IMG/VR virus record: IMGVR_UViG_3300011114_000543
Span: 1 to 21,908 of that record
Direction: 5' to 3' (one strand)
Origin: a virus
Length of the DNA stretch: 21,908 nucleotides
In this document: one piece after another, positions 1 through 5,713 of the stretch
How positions within the stretch are numbered: the stretch's first letter is position 1
How the letters are laid out: each line of letters opens with the position of its first letter
Program-made: the position numbers and the translations under genes
Notes under the pieces: generated by a model
Told to the model about the DNA's origin: nothing
Database searches by the model: none
What the model saw: the letters and a program-made list of their open reading frames with translations, nothing else

Positions 1-2
1 GT

Positions 3-461
3 GGATTCACTGCTCTCAAAGAAAACCTGAACTATAGTGCAGAGGGTTTGACAAAGGTTTGGCCTAAGCGTTTCCCTAGTTTGGATGTTGCCCAGCCTTA
101 CCACCGCAATCCTGAGAAGATTGCCAACAAGGTCTACGCTGACCGCATGGGCAATGGAAATGAAGCCTCTGGAGAGGGTTTTAAGTACCGTGGAAGGGGT
201 TTGATTCAGTTGACAGGCAAAGACAACTATAGGGCTTGTGGAGAGGCTTTGGGAGTTGATCTACTGGATAACCCTGACTTAGTGTCATCTCCTCAGTATG
301 CCGCCTTGTCAGCAGGGTGGTTTTGGGACAAGAACAAGCTGAATCAGTTTGCTGATGCCAACGATATGACGGGTCTGACCAAGAGAATCAATGGCGGCAC
401 ACATGGTTTGGATGACAGGGTTGCCCGAACCCAGACTGCCATTGATGTTCTGATGGCTTAA
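3..461 (+). CDS. GH19-family endolysin (5' truncated by window edge)
   Basis: This is the C-terminal part of a glycoside hydrolase family 19 (chitinase-like) lysozyme that cleaves peptidoglycan to release phage. The open frame runs from the window edge: it reads GFTALKENLNYSAEGL before the first internal TTG (48), and that string is typical of GH19 phage lysins just after the catalytic Glu, so the true start lies upstream. The core motif YRGRGLIQLTGKDNY follows, then the helical C-terminal half ending in RVARTQTAIDVLM. The catalytic Glu normally placed before GGF is outside the window. The gene converges on a minus-strand microprotein and overlaps it by four bases. In a circular or permuted genome it could be the end of the late transcript that begins at 11908; that is inference. 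Confidence 0.88.
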   Translation, partial: GFTALKENLNYSAEGLTKVWPKRFPSLDVAQPYHRNPEKIANKVYADRMGNGNEASGEGFKYRGRGLIQLTGKDNYRACGEALGVDLLDNPDLVSSPQYAALSAGWFWDKNKLNQFADANDMTGLTKRINGGTHGLDDRVARTQTAIDVLMA

Positions 462-556
462 TCGTCAAAGAAGTGGAGTATTACCCAAACACCTAGTACG
501 AGTAATGCTCCACCAAATGCCAAAAGAATTATTATGTTAAGTACATTTTCAATCAT
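458..556 (-). CDS. 32-residue single-membrane-span microprotein
   Basis: This short gene encodes MIENVLNIIILLAFGGALLV followed by LGVWVILHFFDD. It is almost entirely one hydrophobic segment (residues 5-28) with an acidic end on each side. The ATG overlaps the stop of the upstream gene as ATGA (553-556), a normal translational-coupling junction in this operon, which is the main reason to call it. Its stop overlaps the end of the convergent endolysin. Its function is unknown. A small membrane protein next to a lysin invites a lysis role (holin or antiholin), but it is on the opposite strand and in the early block, so that is only a guess. Confidence 0.55.
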   Translation of the reverse strand: MIENVLNIIILLAFGGALLVLGVWVILHFFDD

Positions 557-849
557 CTTGGCTCTCCAATCATCTGTTTTGTGTTGAATAAGTCCTTGTA
601 CTGAGGATACTTAGCTTGCCAGAGTCGAGCATAAAAAGCAATGTAGTCGTTGCTGATCTTGAAGTCTGAGCCTGTTGTGACTATGGTGACTTCCCACCTG
701 ATTCTGTTGATTATCAGCCAGTGACTGACCTTCTTGCGCCCTAGTCCTACTGCTTCTAAAGCAAACTTCTCGAAATACTGCCAAACCTGTGGGTTCTCCT
801 TATGCCATTCCCACCAGATTTGTTTGCGTTCTTCAAAACTCAAAGTCAT
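553..849 (-). CDS. Conserved phage protein of unknown function
   Basis: A 98-residue protein rich in aromatic residues (IWWEWHKENPQVWQYFEKFA near the N-terminus, IAFYARLWQAKYPQYKDLF near the C-terminus). I chose the ATG at 849 because AGGAG lies five bases upstream; a TTG five codons earlier would place that ribosome site inside the gene. No membrane segment or known catalytic motif is visible. It is the second-to-last gene of the leftward operon and its stop is coupled to the 32-residue membrane microprotein. Similar short proteins occur in many phages; I cannot assign a function. Confidence 0.7.
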   Translation of the reverse strand: MTLSFEERKQIWWEWHKENPQVWQYFEKFALEAVGLGRKKVSHWLIINRIRWEVTIVTTGSDFKISNDYIAFYARLWQAKYPQYKDLFNTKQMIGEPR

Positions 850-863
850 ATCAACTCCTATCA

Positions 864-883
864 AAGTTAGTGGGTACTCACTT
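864..883. promoter_or_regulatory. Imperfect 20-bp inverted repeat upstream of gene 553-849
   Basis: AAGTTAGTGGGTACTCACTT has arms of nine bases that match at eight positions around a GG centre. It sits 15 bases upstream of the start of the minus-strand gene at 849, in the short gap before the SSB-like gene. Its half-site resembles the repeats at 11455-11510 and its GTACTCACT core recurs at 8847, 11839 and (as GTACTAACT) 11878. It could be a repressor site or just a shared motif. Confidence 0.35.
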
Positions 884-934
884 GCGCTTTCCCCTGTTCT
901 TTTACTGGTTTTTTAAGAGGTTTTCCAGAGCCTC

Positions 935-1186
935 TCAATTAAAAGGTATATCTGAATCCATGTCCTCAATCTTGGCTTTGGGCTTGCTTTGAGGCTGTGG
1001 TTGGTCGTCTTTAGGGCTGACTGCTAGTCCCATGAACTTGCCGTTCTTGCCCTCTTTAATCCATGCTGAGAGCCAGAAGTCCTGTCCATCAACACGAATG
1101 TTGCCTTTATAGTCTGGGTGATTGTCTTTTTCTTTCTTGTCGTTCTTGAAAAGTACACCACTATTATCGCGTGGGCTATTATCCAT
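935..1186 (-). CDS. SSB-like single-stranded DNA-binding protein (putative)
   Basis: An 83-residue protein. The N-terminal part ([20 protein letters not shown], then [20 protein letters not shown]) resembles a small OB-fold-like phage family related in sequence style to DUF736. A Pro/Gln/Lys linker (about 60-72) leads to an acidic tail ending DMDSDIPFN, which looks like the DDDIPF tip that bacterial SSB uses to recruit partners. It lies downstream of the YqaJ exonuclease and annealing protein, so a ssDNA-binding role in recombination fits. AGGAG stands six bases before the ATG. The OB-fold is inferred, not shown; the tail is seen directly. Confidence 0.6.
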   Translation of the reverse strand: MDNSPRDNSGVLFKNDKKEKDNHPDYKGNIRVDGQDFWLSAWIKEGKNGKFMGLAVSPKDDQPQPQSKPKAKIEDMDSDIPFN

Positions 1187-1679
1187 TTAACACTCCTTTG
1201 TATGCTGAAAATTTACCATGATGCAAATCTGCCGCTTCAACAGCAACCAGATCAGCTAGTTCACGATCTGAAAAATATCCAATGTGTTTGTCTTTAAAAT
1301 TAACTGTTAATCTAACCCTCCATTTTTGTTCACGCTTTGCCCATCCTACATTTTTGTGACCGCTAACATTATTTGTTCGTATCTTTTGATTTCTCAAATT
1401 TTCAAAATGTGTTGCTGGTCTTAAATTTTCTATTCTGTTATTTGATTTGTTTCCATCAATATGGTCAACTTCTTTTGGAAAATACCCATGATGAAACATA
1501 AAAATAAGCCTATGAGACATATATGCTTGACCATATAGACCTATCATTTTGTATCCATGATGAATTGTTCTCCCAGCAACTTTGTTAAGAATTATGTTTT
1601 TTGCAATTTTCTTTTTCCAAATGAGGTTGCCATCTTCATAGTGAAATATTTCATTTAATAACTCTTTGCTAAGTTCCAT
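1179..1679 (-). CDS. HNH homing-type endonuclease with AP2-like domain
   Basis: A 166-residue DNA endonuclease of the free-standing HNH type found in phages. The HNH region is [20 protein letters not shown] followed by [14 protein letters not shown] (about residues 55-88): the DHIDGN motif with downstream NNRIENL is the classic zinc/metal-binding core. Residues about 105-160 ([20 protein letters not shown] onward) form an AP2/ERF-like DNA-binding domain. The gene is visibly more AT-rich than its neighbours and sits between the exonuclease and the SSB-like gene, two genes expected to work together, so it is probably a mobile insertion. The ribosome site AAGGTG overlaps the stop of the exonuclease gene. 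It should nick or cut cognate phage DNA. Confidence 0.9.
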   Translation of the reverse strand: MELSKELLNEIFHYEDGNLIWKKKIAKNIILNKVAGRTIHHGYKMIGLYGQAYMSHRLIFMFHHGYFPKEVDHIDGNKSNNRIENLRPATHFENLRNQKIRTNNVSGHKNVGWAKREQKWRVRLTVNFKDKHIGYFSDRELADLVAVEAADLHHGKFSAYKGVLNG

Positions 1680-1681
1680 AT

Positions 1682-2302
1682 TTACACCTTGATTTCATTG
1701 AGTTTTTTAACCTTGTCATCCACTTCACTAAGAAACTGGACAACTTCACTTTCGAGTTCTGCAATGTAAGAGTCATTGCGCTCGATTCTTTTGACAAACA
1801 GTTGTAAGTGCGATGGCATCCGTGGGTCGAAACTCACAAAATCACACCACTTCCTGTCTGTACACGCCATTTGCCACTGCATCTGGTCGTAATACTTCTT
1901 TGTTGGCTCGTCACCAAGAATAGTGTCGATATGGGTTGCAGTGTTGGGACACTTGATCTCTAGGCATCCATCGTCACCAATAAGCCCATCAGGAGAGGCG
2001 GCAGACATGGCAATGCGTGGATGGTCAATAGCAGATACCTGATCGACTGTATTGCCTGTTTTAACCTCGTATGCGGCTCTGGCAAAGGGTTCATTTTCTG
2101 TACCCCACTCCATAGCGGCATTTGAGTAAGACTCTGCCACTTGGTTAGTCATGCGCTCGACTACCAACTGTGCCATGTAGTTTGCTCTACTGGTGCTGTA
2201 GCCTGTCTTTGTTTTGGCAACAATGTCAGAGATACGAGAAGCAGTGGCTTTGCCACAACGCTGTGCAAACCATTCTGGTGTACCTTGTTCAATATCACTC
2301 AT
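1682..2302 (-). CDS. YqaJ/lambda-exonuclease-type recombinase exonuclease
   Basis: A 206-residue alkaline exonuclease of the YqaJ family, which resects double-stranded DNA ends for single-strand annealing. Signature elements are QGTPEWFAQRCGKATASRI (6-24), WGTENEPFAR (66-75, Glu71), SPDGL (103-107, metal-binding Asp105), CLEIKCP (113-119, the E-x-K catalytic pair) and YYDQMQWQMACTDRKWCDFV (137-156). Length is normal for the family. It is translated from GGAGG just upstream of an ATG coupled by ATGA to the preceding gene. Together with the Sak3-type annealing protein at 2502-3062 it forms a Red-like recombination pair. Confidence 0.93.
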   Translation of the reverse strand: MSDIEQGTPEWFAQRCGKATASRISDIVAKTKTGYSTSRANYMAQLVVERMTNQVAESYSNAAMEWGTENEPFARAAYEVKTGNTVDQVSAIDHPRIAMSAASPDGLIGDDGCLEIKCPNTATHIDTILGDEPTKKYYDQMQWQMACTDRKWCDFVSFDPRMPSHLQLFVKRIERNDSYIAELESEVVQFLSEVDDKVKKLNEIKV

Positions 2303-2505
2303 GCTTCCTCCCTTGCAACAAGCATTGCATCTGCAACTTTGTAAGATTGTTTTGCAAAGACTTCAAGTGGCGCATTGACATCTGAAGACAACAACCCTTG
2401 CATAGCCTTTGCCGCAAAGTAATCACGCAGGGTCATGCCTCTTGAATTTGTTTCTTGGTCTTCAATGTAAATGCTTTGTACTGGAAATGCTGGTGGGTTG
2501 TTCAT
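2299..2505 (-). CDS. Small conserved phage protein of unknown function
   Basis: A 68-residue protein containing GMTLRDYFAAKAMQGLLSS and a C-terminal helix SYKVADAMLVAREEA. This GMTLRDYFAAKAMQG element recurs in many phage proteins without a known role. The gene lies between the annealing protein and the exonuclease and is coupled to both by ATGA overlaps, with AAAGGAGC seven bases before its ATG. The position suggests an accessory to recombination, but that is inference from context only. Confidence 0.75.
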   Translation of the reverse strand: MNNPPAFPVQSIYIEDQETNSRGMTLRDYFAAKAMQGLLSSDVNAPLEVFAKQSYKVADAMLVAREEA

Positions 2506-3062
2506 TTCAATGCTCCTTTACGCTTTTCTTTAGCATCAATCACTTTCTTTTGCCAAGCCTTATCAGTACCGCAAGCACTGTAAGCAGTGGTGTAAACATT
2601 CTTCAACTCCTCAATGGTGGATGCCGCTTCAATAGCCGCTAAATGGTCAATCATGCTGTTGACATCTATGTCTGAACCCTCGCCTTCAGGCAAGTCTTCT
2701 CCAGCATAGATATACAAACCCAAACCATGCAATGACAGTGCCTTAGTCATGCAACGCATGATGGCAGTGTTGACTGCAAATGCGTCAGGGTTGAGGATTG
2801 CTTTGTTGCGGAAATCCATCACTGGAAGTTGGCAAGTCATTGCTTTGCCAAACATTGTGACTGTGACAAACACCATTGCAGTGCCGTTTATGTCCATGTA
2901 ACACTTGTCGCCAAACATCTCAATCTTGTAAGTTGCATTAGGGTCTGCTTTGAGTGCTTCTGCCCATGCCCACGCCCATGAAAGATATGTCAAACCACCT
3001 TTTTTCTCAGTATGTTCGTTGACATTCTTACTGAGAAGACTTAACACCTGTTCTTGATTCAT
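2502..3062 (-). CDS. DUF1071/Sak3-type single-strand annealing protein
   Basis: A 186-residue protein with the hallmarks of the DUF1071 (Sak3) recombinases: YLSWAWAWAEALK near residues 26-38, and MRCMTKALSLHGLGLYIYAG about residues 102-121, followed by EDLPEGE. These proteins bind ssDNA and promote annealing of complementary strands and are related in function to Red beta and Rad52-like proteins. The C-terminal third is helical and charged. GGGAG stands seven bases before the ATG. Its neighbour two genes downstream is the YqaJ exonuclease, the usual partner. I am confident of the family; biochemical activity is inferred from it. Confidence 0.87.
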   Translation of the reverse strand: MNQEQVLSLLSKNVNEHTEKKGGLTYLSWAWAWAEALKADPNATYKIEMFGDKCYMDINGTAMVFVTVTMFGKAMTCQLPVMDFRNKAILNPDAFAVNTAIMRCMTKALSLHGLGLYIYAGEDLPEGEGSDIDVNSMIDHLAAIEAASTIEELKNVYTTAYSACGTDKAWQKKVIDAKEKRKGALK

Positions 3063-3256
3063 TCCTTGACTCCCATTACATCGTTAAAAATATCTATCGC
3101 CTCTTGATTAACTGCCCACATTGCCAACAGCGTCAAATCGCTGTGCATTTGGGCTATATCACTACTGAACCCTTCGAATTTTCTGTGCAGACAATTGTCC
3201 CCTAGCTTCTTTGTCGTTCTTTCTATCCTCATTAGGATTGTTGAATAATCCAGCAT
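3059..3256 (-). CDS. Small protein of unknown function upstream of annealase
   Basis: A 65-residue, mostly helical protein (MLDYSTILMRIERTTKKLGD, then an amphipathic C-terminal half with LLAMWAVNQEAIDIFNDVMG). An AGGAG site six bases before the ATG is one of the best in the operon, and the stop is coupled by ATGA to the annealing protein. No known domain recognised. Its first 95 bases are overlapped by the end of the preceding gene in another frame. Confidence 0.7.
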   Translation of the reverse strand: MLDYSTILMRIERTTKKLGDNCLHRKFEGFSSDIAQMHSDLTLLAMWAVNQEAIDIFNDVMGVKE

Positions 3257-3479
3257 TGTTTACTCCTGTTGAATGCTTCTTCCATGTATCCTGAACATTT
3301 GTCAGGGCTGAGTTCACATACCCGAATGTTGGGTCGGTGATGAGTTTGGATGGCATGACCACCCGTTGCGTCTTAGGTTGTTCTTTCACTCGCCTAGCCG
3401 CCTTTCTGAGCAATCTCTGACGCTCTTTCAAACTGAGTGTGGGTGTCCAAATCTCGAAATAAGATAAAAAACGAGTCAT
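3162..3479 (-). CDS. Basic phage protein of unknown function (start uncertain)
   Basis: A frame of about 105 residues: LSLKERQRLLRKAARRVKEQ, then RVVMPSKLITDPTFGYVNSA, LTNVQDTWKKH and a polar tail. The middle resembles short phage proteins with a PSK.ITDPTF.Y.NSA.TNVQ.TW pattern, which supports coding. It fills 3257-3393, where no other gene fits. The ATG at 3479 has no clear ribosome site; an internal ATG at 3356 is preceded by GGGTGG two bases away. Both ends overlap neighbouring genes in other frames (86 and 95 bases), unusual even here. Function unknown. Confidence 0.5.
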   Translation of the reverse strand: MTRFLSYFEIWTPTLSLKERQRLLRKAARRVKEQPKTQRVVMPSKLITDPTFGYVNSALTNVQDTWKKHSTGVNNAGLFNNPNEDRKNDKEARGQLSAQKIRRVQ

Positions 3480-3582
3480 CACAACATTTATCTGTTGGGT
3501 TGCGAGGCTTAATGCAGAACGCACAGTAATACTCATTTGAATGCTCCTCAATGATTCTCTCAAGATTCAGCTTAGTTTTCAT
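3394..3582 (-). CDS. Cys-containing small protein of unknown function
   Basis: A 62-residue protein: IIEEHSNEYYCAFCIKPR, then DKCCDDSFFILFRDLDTHTQ. The CxxC pair plus a CC pair could bind zinc, as in a small treble-clef or ribbon, but this is only suggested by spacing. The ATG at 3582 overlaps the previous gene's stop by 11 bases and has GAGG about seven bases upstream. It is a member of the leftward early operon; function unknown. Confidence 0.55.
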   Translation of the reverse strand: MKTKLNLERIIEEHSNEYYCAFCIKPRNPTDKCCDDSFFILFRDLDTHTQFERASEIAQKGG

Positions 3583-3913
3583 TGCTGGCCTCGCTGGTGT
3601 AAGGGTTGATTTTAGGCAGTTTAGGCTTGTTCTGTTCAATAGCCTCACGCTGTAATTCCATGCGGTAATAACGCCAGAGATTGAGTTCTTCTTCACTATC
3701 AACCCAAGGTGTTAGTGGTAGATCGTTTGCGACTTGTGCCAATCTCTCTGCTTTGAGTTCGACTCTTGATCGAACCATGTCAGCAACATCAGCCCATGCG
3801 TTTGATTGAATTGCTTCAACTATTGCTTGACTATCGCATATCGCATCTGCAACATCTGAGGGGCTTAGGTCTTGCAGTGCCATCCATTTATCTCTCTCTA
3901 AATCAATCATCAT
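3572..3913 (-). CDS. Hypothetical protein, 113 residues
   Basis: A helical acidic protein (DLSPSDVADAICDSQAIVEA, then WVDSEEELNLWRYYRMELQR) with no recognised domain. Two adjacent ATG codons (3913 and 3910) follow AGGAG; the second has the better six-base spacing, so the protein may be one residue shorter. It begins after a 37-base gap that contains the palindrome at 3944-3960, so a promoter or operator for this part of the operon may lie there. Function unknown. Confidence 0.7.
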   Translation of the reverse strand: MMIDLERDKWMALQDLSPSDVADAICDSQAIVEAIQSNAWADVADMVRSRVELKAERLAQVANDLPLTPWVDSEEELNLWRYYRMELQREAIEQNKPKLPKINPYTSEASNEN

Positions 3914-3943
3914 TCACTCCTGTTAAAAACCTATCAATGCGTG

Positions 3944-3960
3944 TATTCTGTCAGACATTA
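3944..3960. promoter_or_regulatory. Candidate operator, copy 1 of a repeated 17-mer
   Basis: TATTCTGTCAGACATTA, centred on the short palindrome TGTC-N-GACA, matches 5481-5497 at 16 of 17 positions; the one difference is the central base of the palindrome. It lies about 30 bases upstream of the minus-strand gene starting at 3913 and overlaps the stop of the gene at 3951-4136. A repeated palindrome ahead of two genes of the same operon suggests a shared regulatory protein. Confidence 0.45.
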
Positions 3961-4136
3961 TCGTAATTGATATAGGGAATTTCCCTAATGCACTTATGAA
4001 TGTCTGCGAGTGCTTTGTTAGTGAACACTTTGCCGCAACTCAAGCAAATCCAAGCAACTCCCATCCTGACTTCGGTTCTACGCTTACCGCTTTCACCTCT
4101 TTGTCTGCCAAAGAATGTCCTGATTTGCTGAATCAT
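3951..4136 (-). CDS. Small C2H2-like zinc-finger protein
   Basis: A 61-residue protein with a basic N-terminus (FFGRQRGESGKRRTEVR) and the segment WICLSCGKVFTNKALADIHK-C, which has the CxxC...H pattern of a C2H2-like finger with Cys as a possible last ligand. Its ATG overlaps the previous stop as ATGA (4133-4136); an internal ATG at 4064 would leave only the finger. It could bind nucleic acid or a host protein. Zinc binding is inferred from spacing. Confidence 0.55.
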   Translation of the reverse strand: MIQQIRTFFGRQRGESGKRRTEVRMGVAWICLSCGKVFTNKALADIHKCIREIPYINYDNV

Positions 4137-4303
4137 TTTTTGCCAGACAGGGCTTTAGAGTAGATGAAGACTTGGTTTTGCTCATGGATGCCTCGTTTGT
4201 CTTGCTTGCGCTTGGCATACTCCTCACCCTGTTTAAACCGTTTCATCTTGGTGTCGGTCAACCAGACCGATGACTGACCTTTGTAATCAAATGCTGACTT
4301 CAC
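4133..4303 (-). CDS. AFDYKGQ microprotein B (GTG start), tandem paralogue
   Basis: A 56-residue basic protein starting (M)KSAFDYKGQSSVWLTDTK. Its GTG overlaps the stop of the preceding gene (GTGA, 4300-4303), and its own stop overlaps the next ATG (ATGA). The N-terminal signature K-S/N-AFDYKGQ-P/S-S-I/V-W is shared with the gene immediately upstream, so the two are tandem paralogues that have diverged after residue 15. The rest is Lys/Arg/Gln-rich (FKQGEEYAKRKQDKRGIHEQ) and ends SKALSGKK. The non-ATG start and small size make it easy to miss. Function unknown; the charge would suit nucleic-acid binding. Confidence 0.68.
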   Translation of the reverse strand: MKSAFDYKGQSSVWLTDTKMKRFKQGEEYAKRKQDKRGIHEQNQVFIYSKALSGKK

Positions 4304-4467
4304 TTTTTGTTCTTTCTTGCTTGGAGTGGATGATGACCTTGAATTTCTTTTTCACGCAGTTGTTCTCTGCGTTTCATGCCAATTTTCTTGCCAAGTGTAA
4401 TCATCTTGAGTTCAGAATCTCTTGTCCAAATTGACGGTTGACCCTTGTAGTCGAATGCGTTTTTCAA
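4300..4467 (-). CDS. AFDYKGQ microprotein A (TTG start), tandem paralogue
   Basis: A 55-residue basic protein starting (M)KNAFDYKGQPSIWTRDSE, then LGKKIGMKRREQLREKEIQG and a Lys-rich end. The TTG start is supported by AAGGAG eight bases upstream and by a TTGA overlap with the stop of the preceding gene. The first 15 residues match the downstream neighbour closely, marking a duplication. No domain is recognised. Without these two genes the stretch 4137-4463 would be an unexplained gap of more than 300 bases in an otherwise gapless operon. Confidence 0.7.
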   Translation of the reverse strand: MKNAFDYKGQPSIWTRDSELKMITLGKKIGMKRREQLREKEIQGHHPLQARKNKK

Positions 4468-4778
4468 GTGTTGCGCTCCTTCAATAAGGCGATGGCTTGA
4501 GCAACAGCACTTTGTTGACCTAAATTTGTGTTGTAGAACAAATCTGTTAACTCATCATTCGTCAACCCTACCCATGTGCGCCGTGGTGTACTGTAGAGTT
4601 TATGAATGCCAACTGGCAAATTCACTTCCAAAACATAAGCAACCCTACCCACAGGAGCGTGTTCTCGCACGGCTATCGTTGCGGCAGGATTCTGATCTGA
4701 TTGTTCCAAGGCTTCTTGAATAGCGGCAATGGCCTTGTCTCGTGCCTCTAGTGCCATGCGCAATGCTTCTTGTGTCAT
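4464..4778 (-). CDS. Hypothetical phage protein with WVGLTNDEL motif
   Basis: A 104-residue protein with an N-terminal helix (MALEARDKAIAAIQEALEQS) and a later segment RRTWVGLTNDELTDLFYN. The WVGLTDEE-type element is common at the ends of small phage proteins of unknown role and is probably a short helical module. The ATG is coupled by ATGA to the preceding gene. Function not assignable. Confidence 0.7.
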   Translation of the reverse strand: MTQEALRMALEARDKAIAAIQEALEQSDQNPAATIAVREHAPVGRVAYVLEVNLPVGIHKLYSTPRRTWVGLTNDELTDLFYNTNLGQQSAVAQAIALLKERNT

Positions 4779-5005
4779 CGCTTCATTCCCCTGATAAAAA
4801 TTCCAAAAGAACTCAGTGTGTCATTGCCAAAGCATTTCATCTTCTCAATCTCGACTGCCACTTCTTCAAGAATGTCGTTTCTCAACTCGTCATAGACTTG
4901 TTGTTGGGTCTTGGCTTGCAACTGCATTTCTTCATCAAATGCTTTCTTCACTCTGTTCATACTTTCCACATGGTTGTATTCTTTCGGTTTGTTGTATTCA
5001 GACAT
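4775..5005 (-). CDS. Hypothetical charged helical protein
   Basis: A 76-residue protein (MSEYNKPKEYNHVESMNRVK, then a long helix with QLQAKTQQQVYDELRND and ILEEVAVEIEKM). I start it at ATG 5005 because GAGGA lies five bases upstream; the longer frame to 5068 has no ribosome site and would overlap the previous gene much more. The middle may form a coiled coil. It overlaps the preceding gene by eight bases. Function unknown. Confidence 0.65.
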   Translation of the reverse strand: MSEYNKPKEYNHVESMNRVKKAFDEEMQLQAKTQQQVYDELRNDILEEVAVEIEKMKCFGNDTLSSFGIFIRGMKR

Positions 5006-5207
5006 GGATTCCTCGCTTTTCACAGACGGTTGCATAGTTTTTTGCCTTTCTTTTGTGAAGCCTGACACAAGCCTTCAATAGACTTTTCTTCTTGCTGATG
5101 ACTTGGATACTCTGTGACTGTGGTGATGGCGTTAAAACATGGTTTATGCCCATCAGCAAGGCAACAATGAGTGCGATGCGCCCAAAGACTTCAGAGAATG
5201 TCATCAT
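4998..5207 (-). CDS. Small N-terminally anchored membrane protein
   Basis: A 69-residue protein with a hydrophobic N-terminal segment (FGRIALIVALLMGINHVL), then a basic tail with two Cys (SLLKACVRLHKRKAKNY and VCEKRGIHV). AGGAG is placed seven bases before ATG 5207 and ten before ATG 5204; I take 5207. The hydrophobic stretch is a signal anchor or signal peptide. An early membrane protein of this type could act in superinfection exclusion or host alteration, but nothing in the sequence decides this. Confidence 0.6.
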   Translation of the reverse strand: MMTFSEVFGRIALIVALLMGINHVLTPSPQSQSIQVISKKKSLLKACVRLHKRKAKNYATVCEKRGIHV

Positions 5208-5439
5208 TGTCATTCTCCTCAATCAAACGCACGATTTTGGCAAAGTCAAAGCTGGATAACTCATCAGTGATGTCAACCCACTTGTCGTCAACAAACTTTT
5301 GTAATTCAAACTCGTATTTTTGGTAAAGCCCCTCTTTAGGGCTGTAGTCTGGGTCGTATGACCATTTGACCCTTAACTCCCATTCAGTCTCTGGTAACTG
5401 TAAGTCTCTGAGTTCATCTAAACACACATCGAATTTCAT
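5191..5439 (-). CDS. First gene of the leftward operon, acidic hypothetical protein
   Basis: An 82-residue acidic protein (ELRDLQLPETEWELRVKWSY, YEFELQKFVDDKWVDITDEL, ending EENDNDDIL). AAAGG precedes the ATG by six bases. As the first gene after the divergent control region it is probably among the earliest transcribed. Strong acidity and small size are common in phage host-takeover and DNA-mimic proteins, but there is no homology I recognise, so no function is given. Confidence 0.7.
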   Translation of the reverse strand: MKFDVCLDELRDLQLPETEWELRVKWSYDPDYSPKEGLYQKYEFELQKFVDDKWVDITDELSSFDFAKIVRLIEENDNDDIL

Positions 5440-5480
5440 ACACGCCTTTCAAGTTGATGAGTGGATACTGTACGACACTA

Positions 5481-5497
5481 TATTCTGTCTGACATTA
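5481..5497. promoter_or_regulatory. Candidate operator, copy 2 of a repeated 17-mer
   Basis: TATTCTGTCTGACATTA, the second copy of the motif at 3944-3960, lies about 40 bases upstream of the leftward gene starting at 5439. A TATAGT -10-like element for leftward transcription (5482-5477) abuts it, but no good -35 lies 16-18 bases further upstream, which would fit an activator-dependent promoter using the palindrome. Confidence 0.45.
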
Positions 5498-5510
5498 GGA
5501 CATACCCTTA

Positions 5511-5539
5511 TTGTCAAACAAAATTTAGCGTGATACTTT
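5511..5539 (+). promoter_or_regulatory. Sigma70-like promoter for the rightward regulator gene
   Basis: TTGTCA (5511-5516), a 17-base spacer and TACTTT (5534-5539) form a reasonable sigma70 promoter. A start about seven bases later falls on the A of ATG 5546, predicting a leaderless message. The same bases read leftward give TTGACA (5517-5512), a perfect -35, though the matching leftward -10 at 17 bases is poor. Confidence 0.45.
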
Positions 5540-5545
5540 ATGGGC

Positions 5546-5713
5546 ATGGCTAGACACAAATCGGAAATCACAGGAAGCCCACTCAAAATCGCCACAAGAG
5601 TTACTTTTGACCAATGGTTGGAGTTTCGCAAACTTGGCGGTTCTGTGTGGTTGAGAAACCTACTCAAGAATTCGATGGAGAATCGAAAGAGTCAACTAAA
5701 GGAGAAAACATGA
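5546..5713 (+). CDS. Small putative DNA-binding regulator (ribbon-helix-helix-like)
   Basis: A 55-residue protein: MARHKSEITGSPLKIATRVT then FDQWLEFRKLGGSVWLRNLL and a polar tail. A basic N-terminus, a beta-like strand (KIATRVT), a helix, a GG turn and a second helix follow the layout of Arc/MetJ-type ribbon-helix-helix proteins. Short phage proteins with xRLT...W..LGG..WLR are common. It lies in the divergent control region and its stop is coupled by ATGA to the next gene. There is no ribosome site; the promoter position suggests a leaderless message from ATG 5546 (an ATG at 5540 adds two residues). Fold and role as regulator are inferred. Confidence 0.6.
   Translation: MARHKSEITGSPLKIATRVTFDQWLEFRKLGGSVWLRNLLKNSMENRKSQLKEKT

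Noticed and set aside
3766-3966. Plus-strand 66-codon frame
   Set aside because: Antisense to the well-supported minus-strand gene 3572-3913, with no ribosome site.
5449-5667. Minus-strand 72-codon frame in the control region
   Set aside because: It covers the promoters and the 55-residue plus-strand gene, lacks a ribosome site and has unlikely composition.
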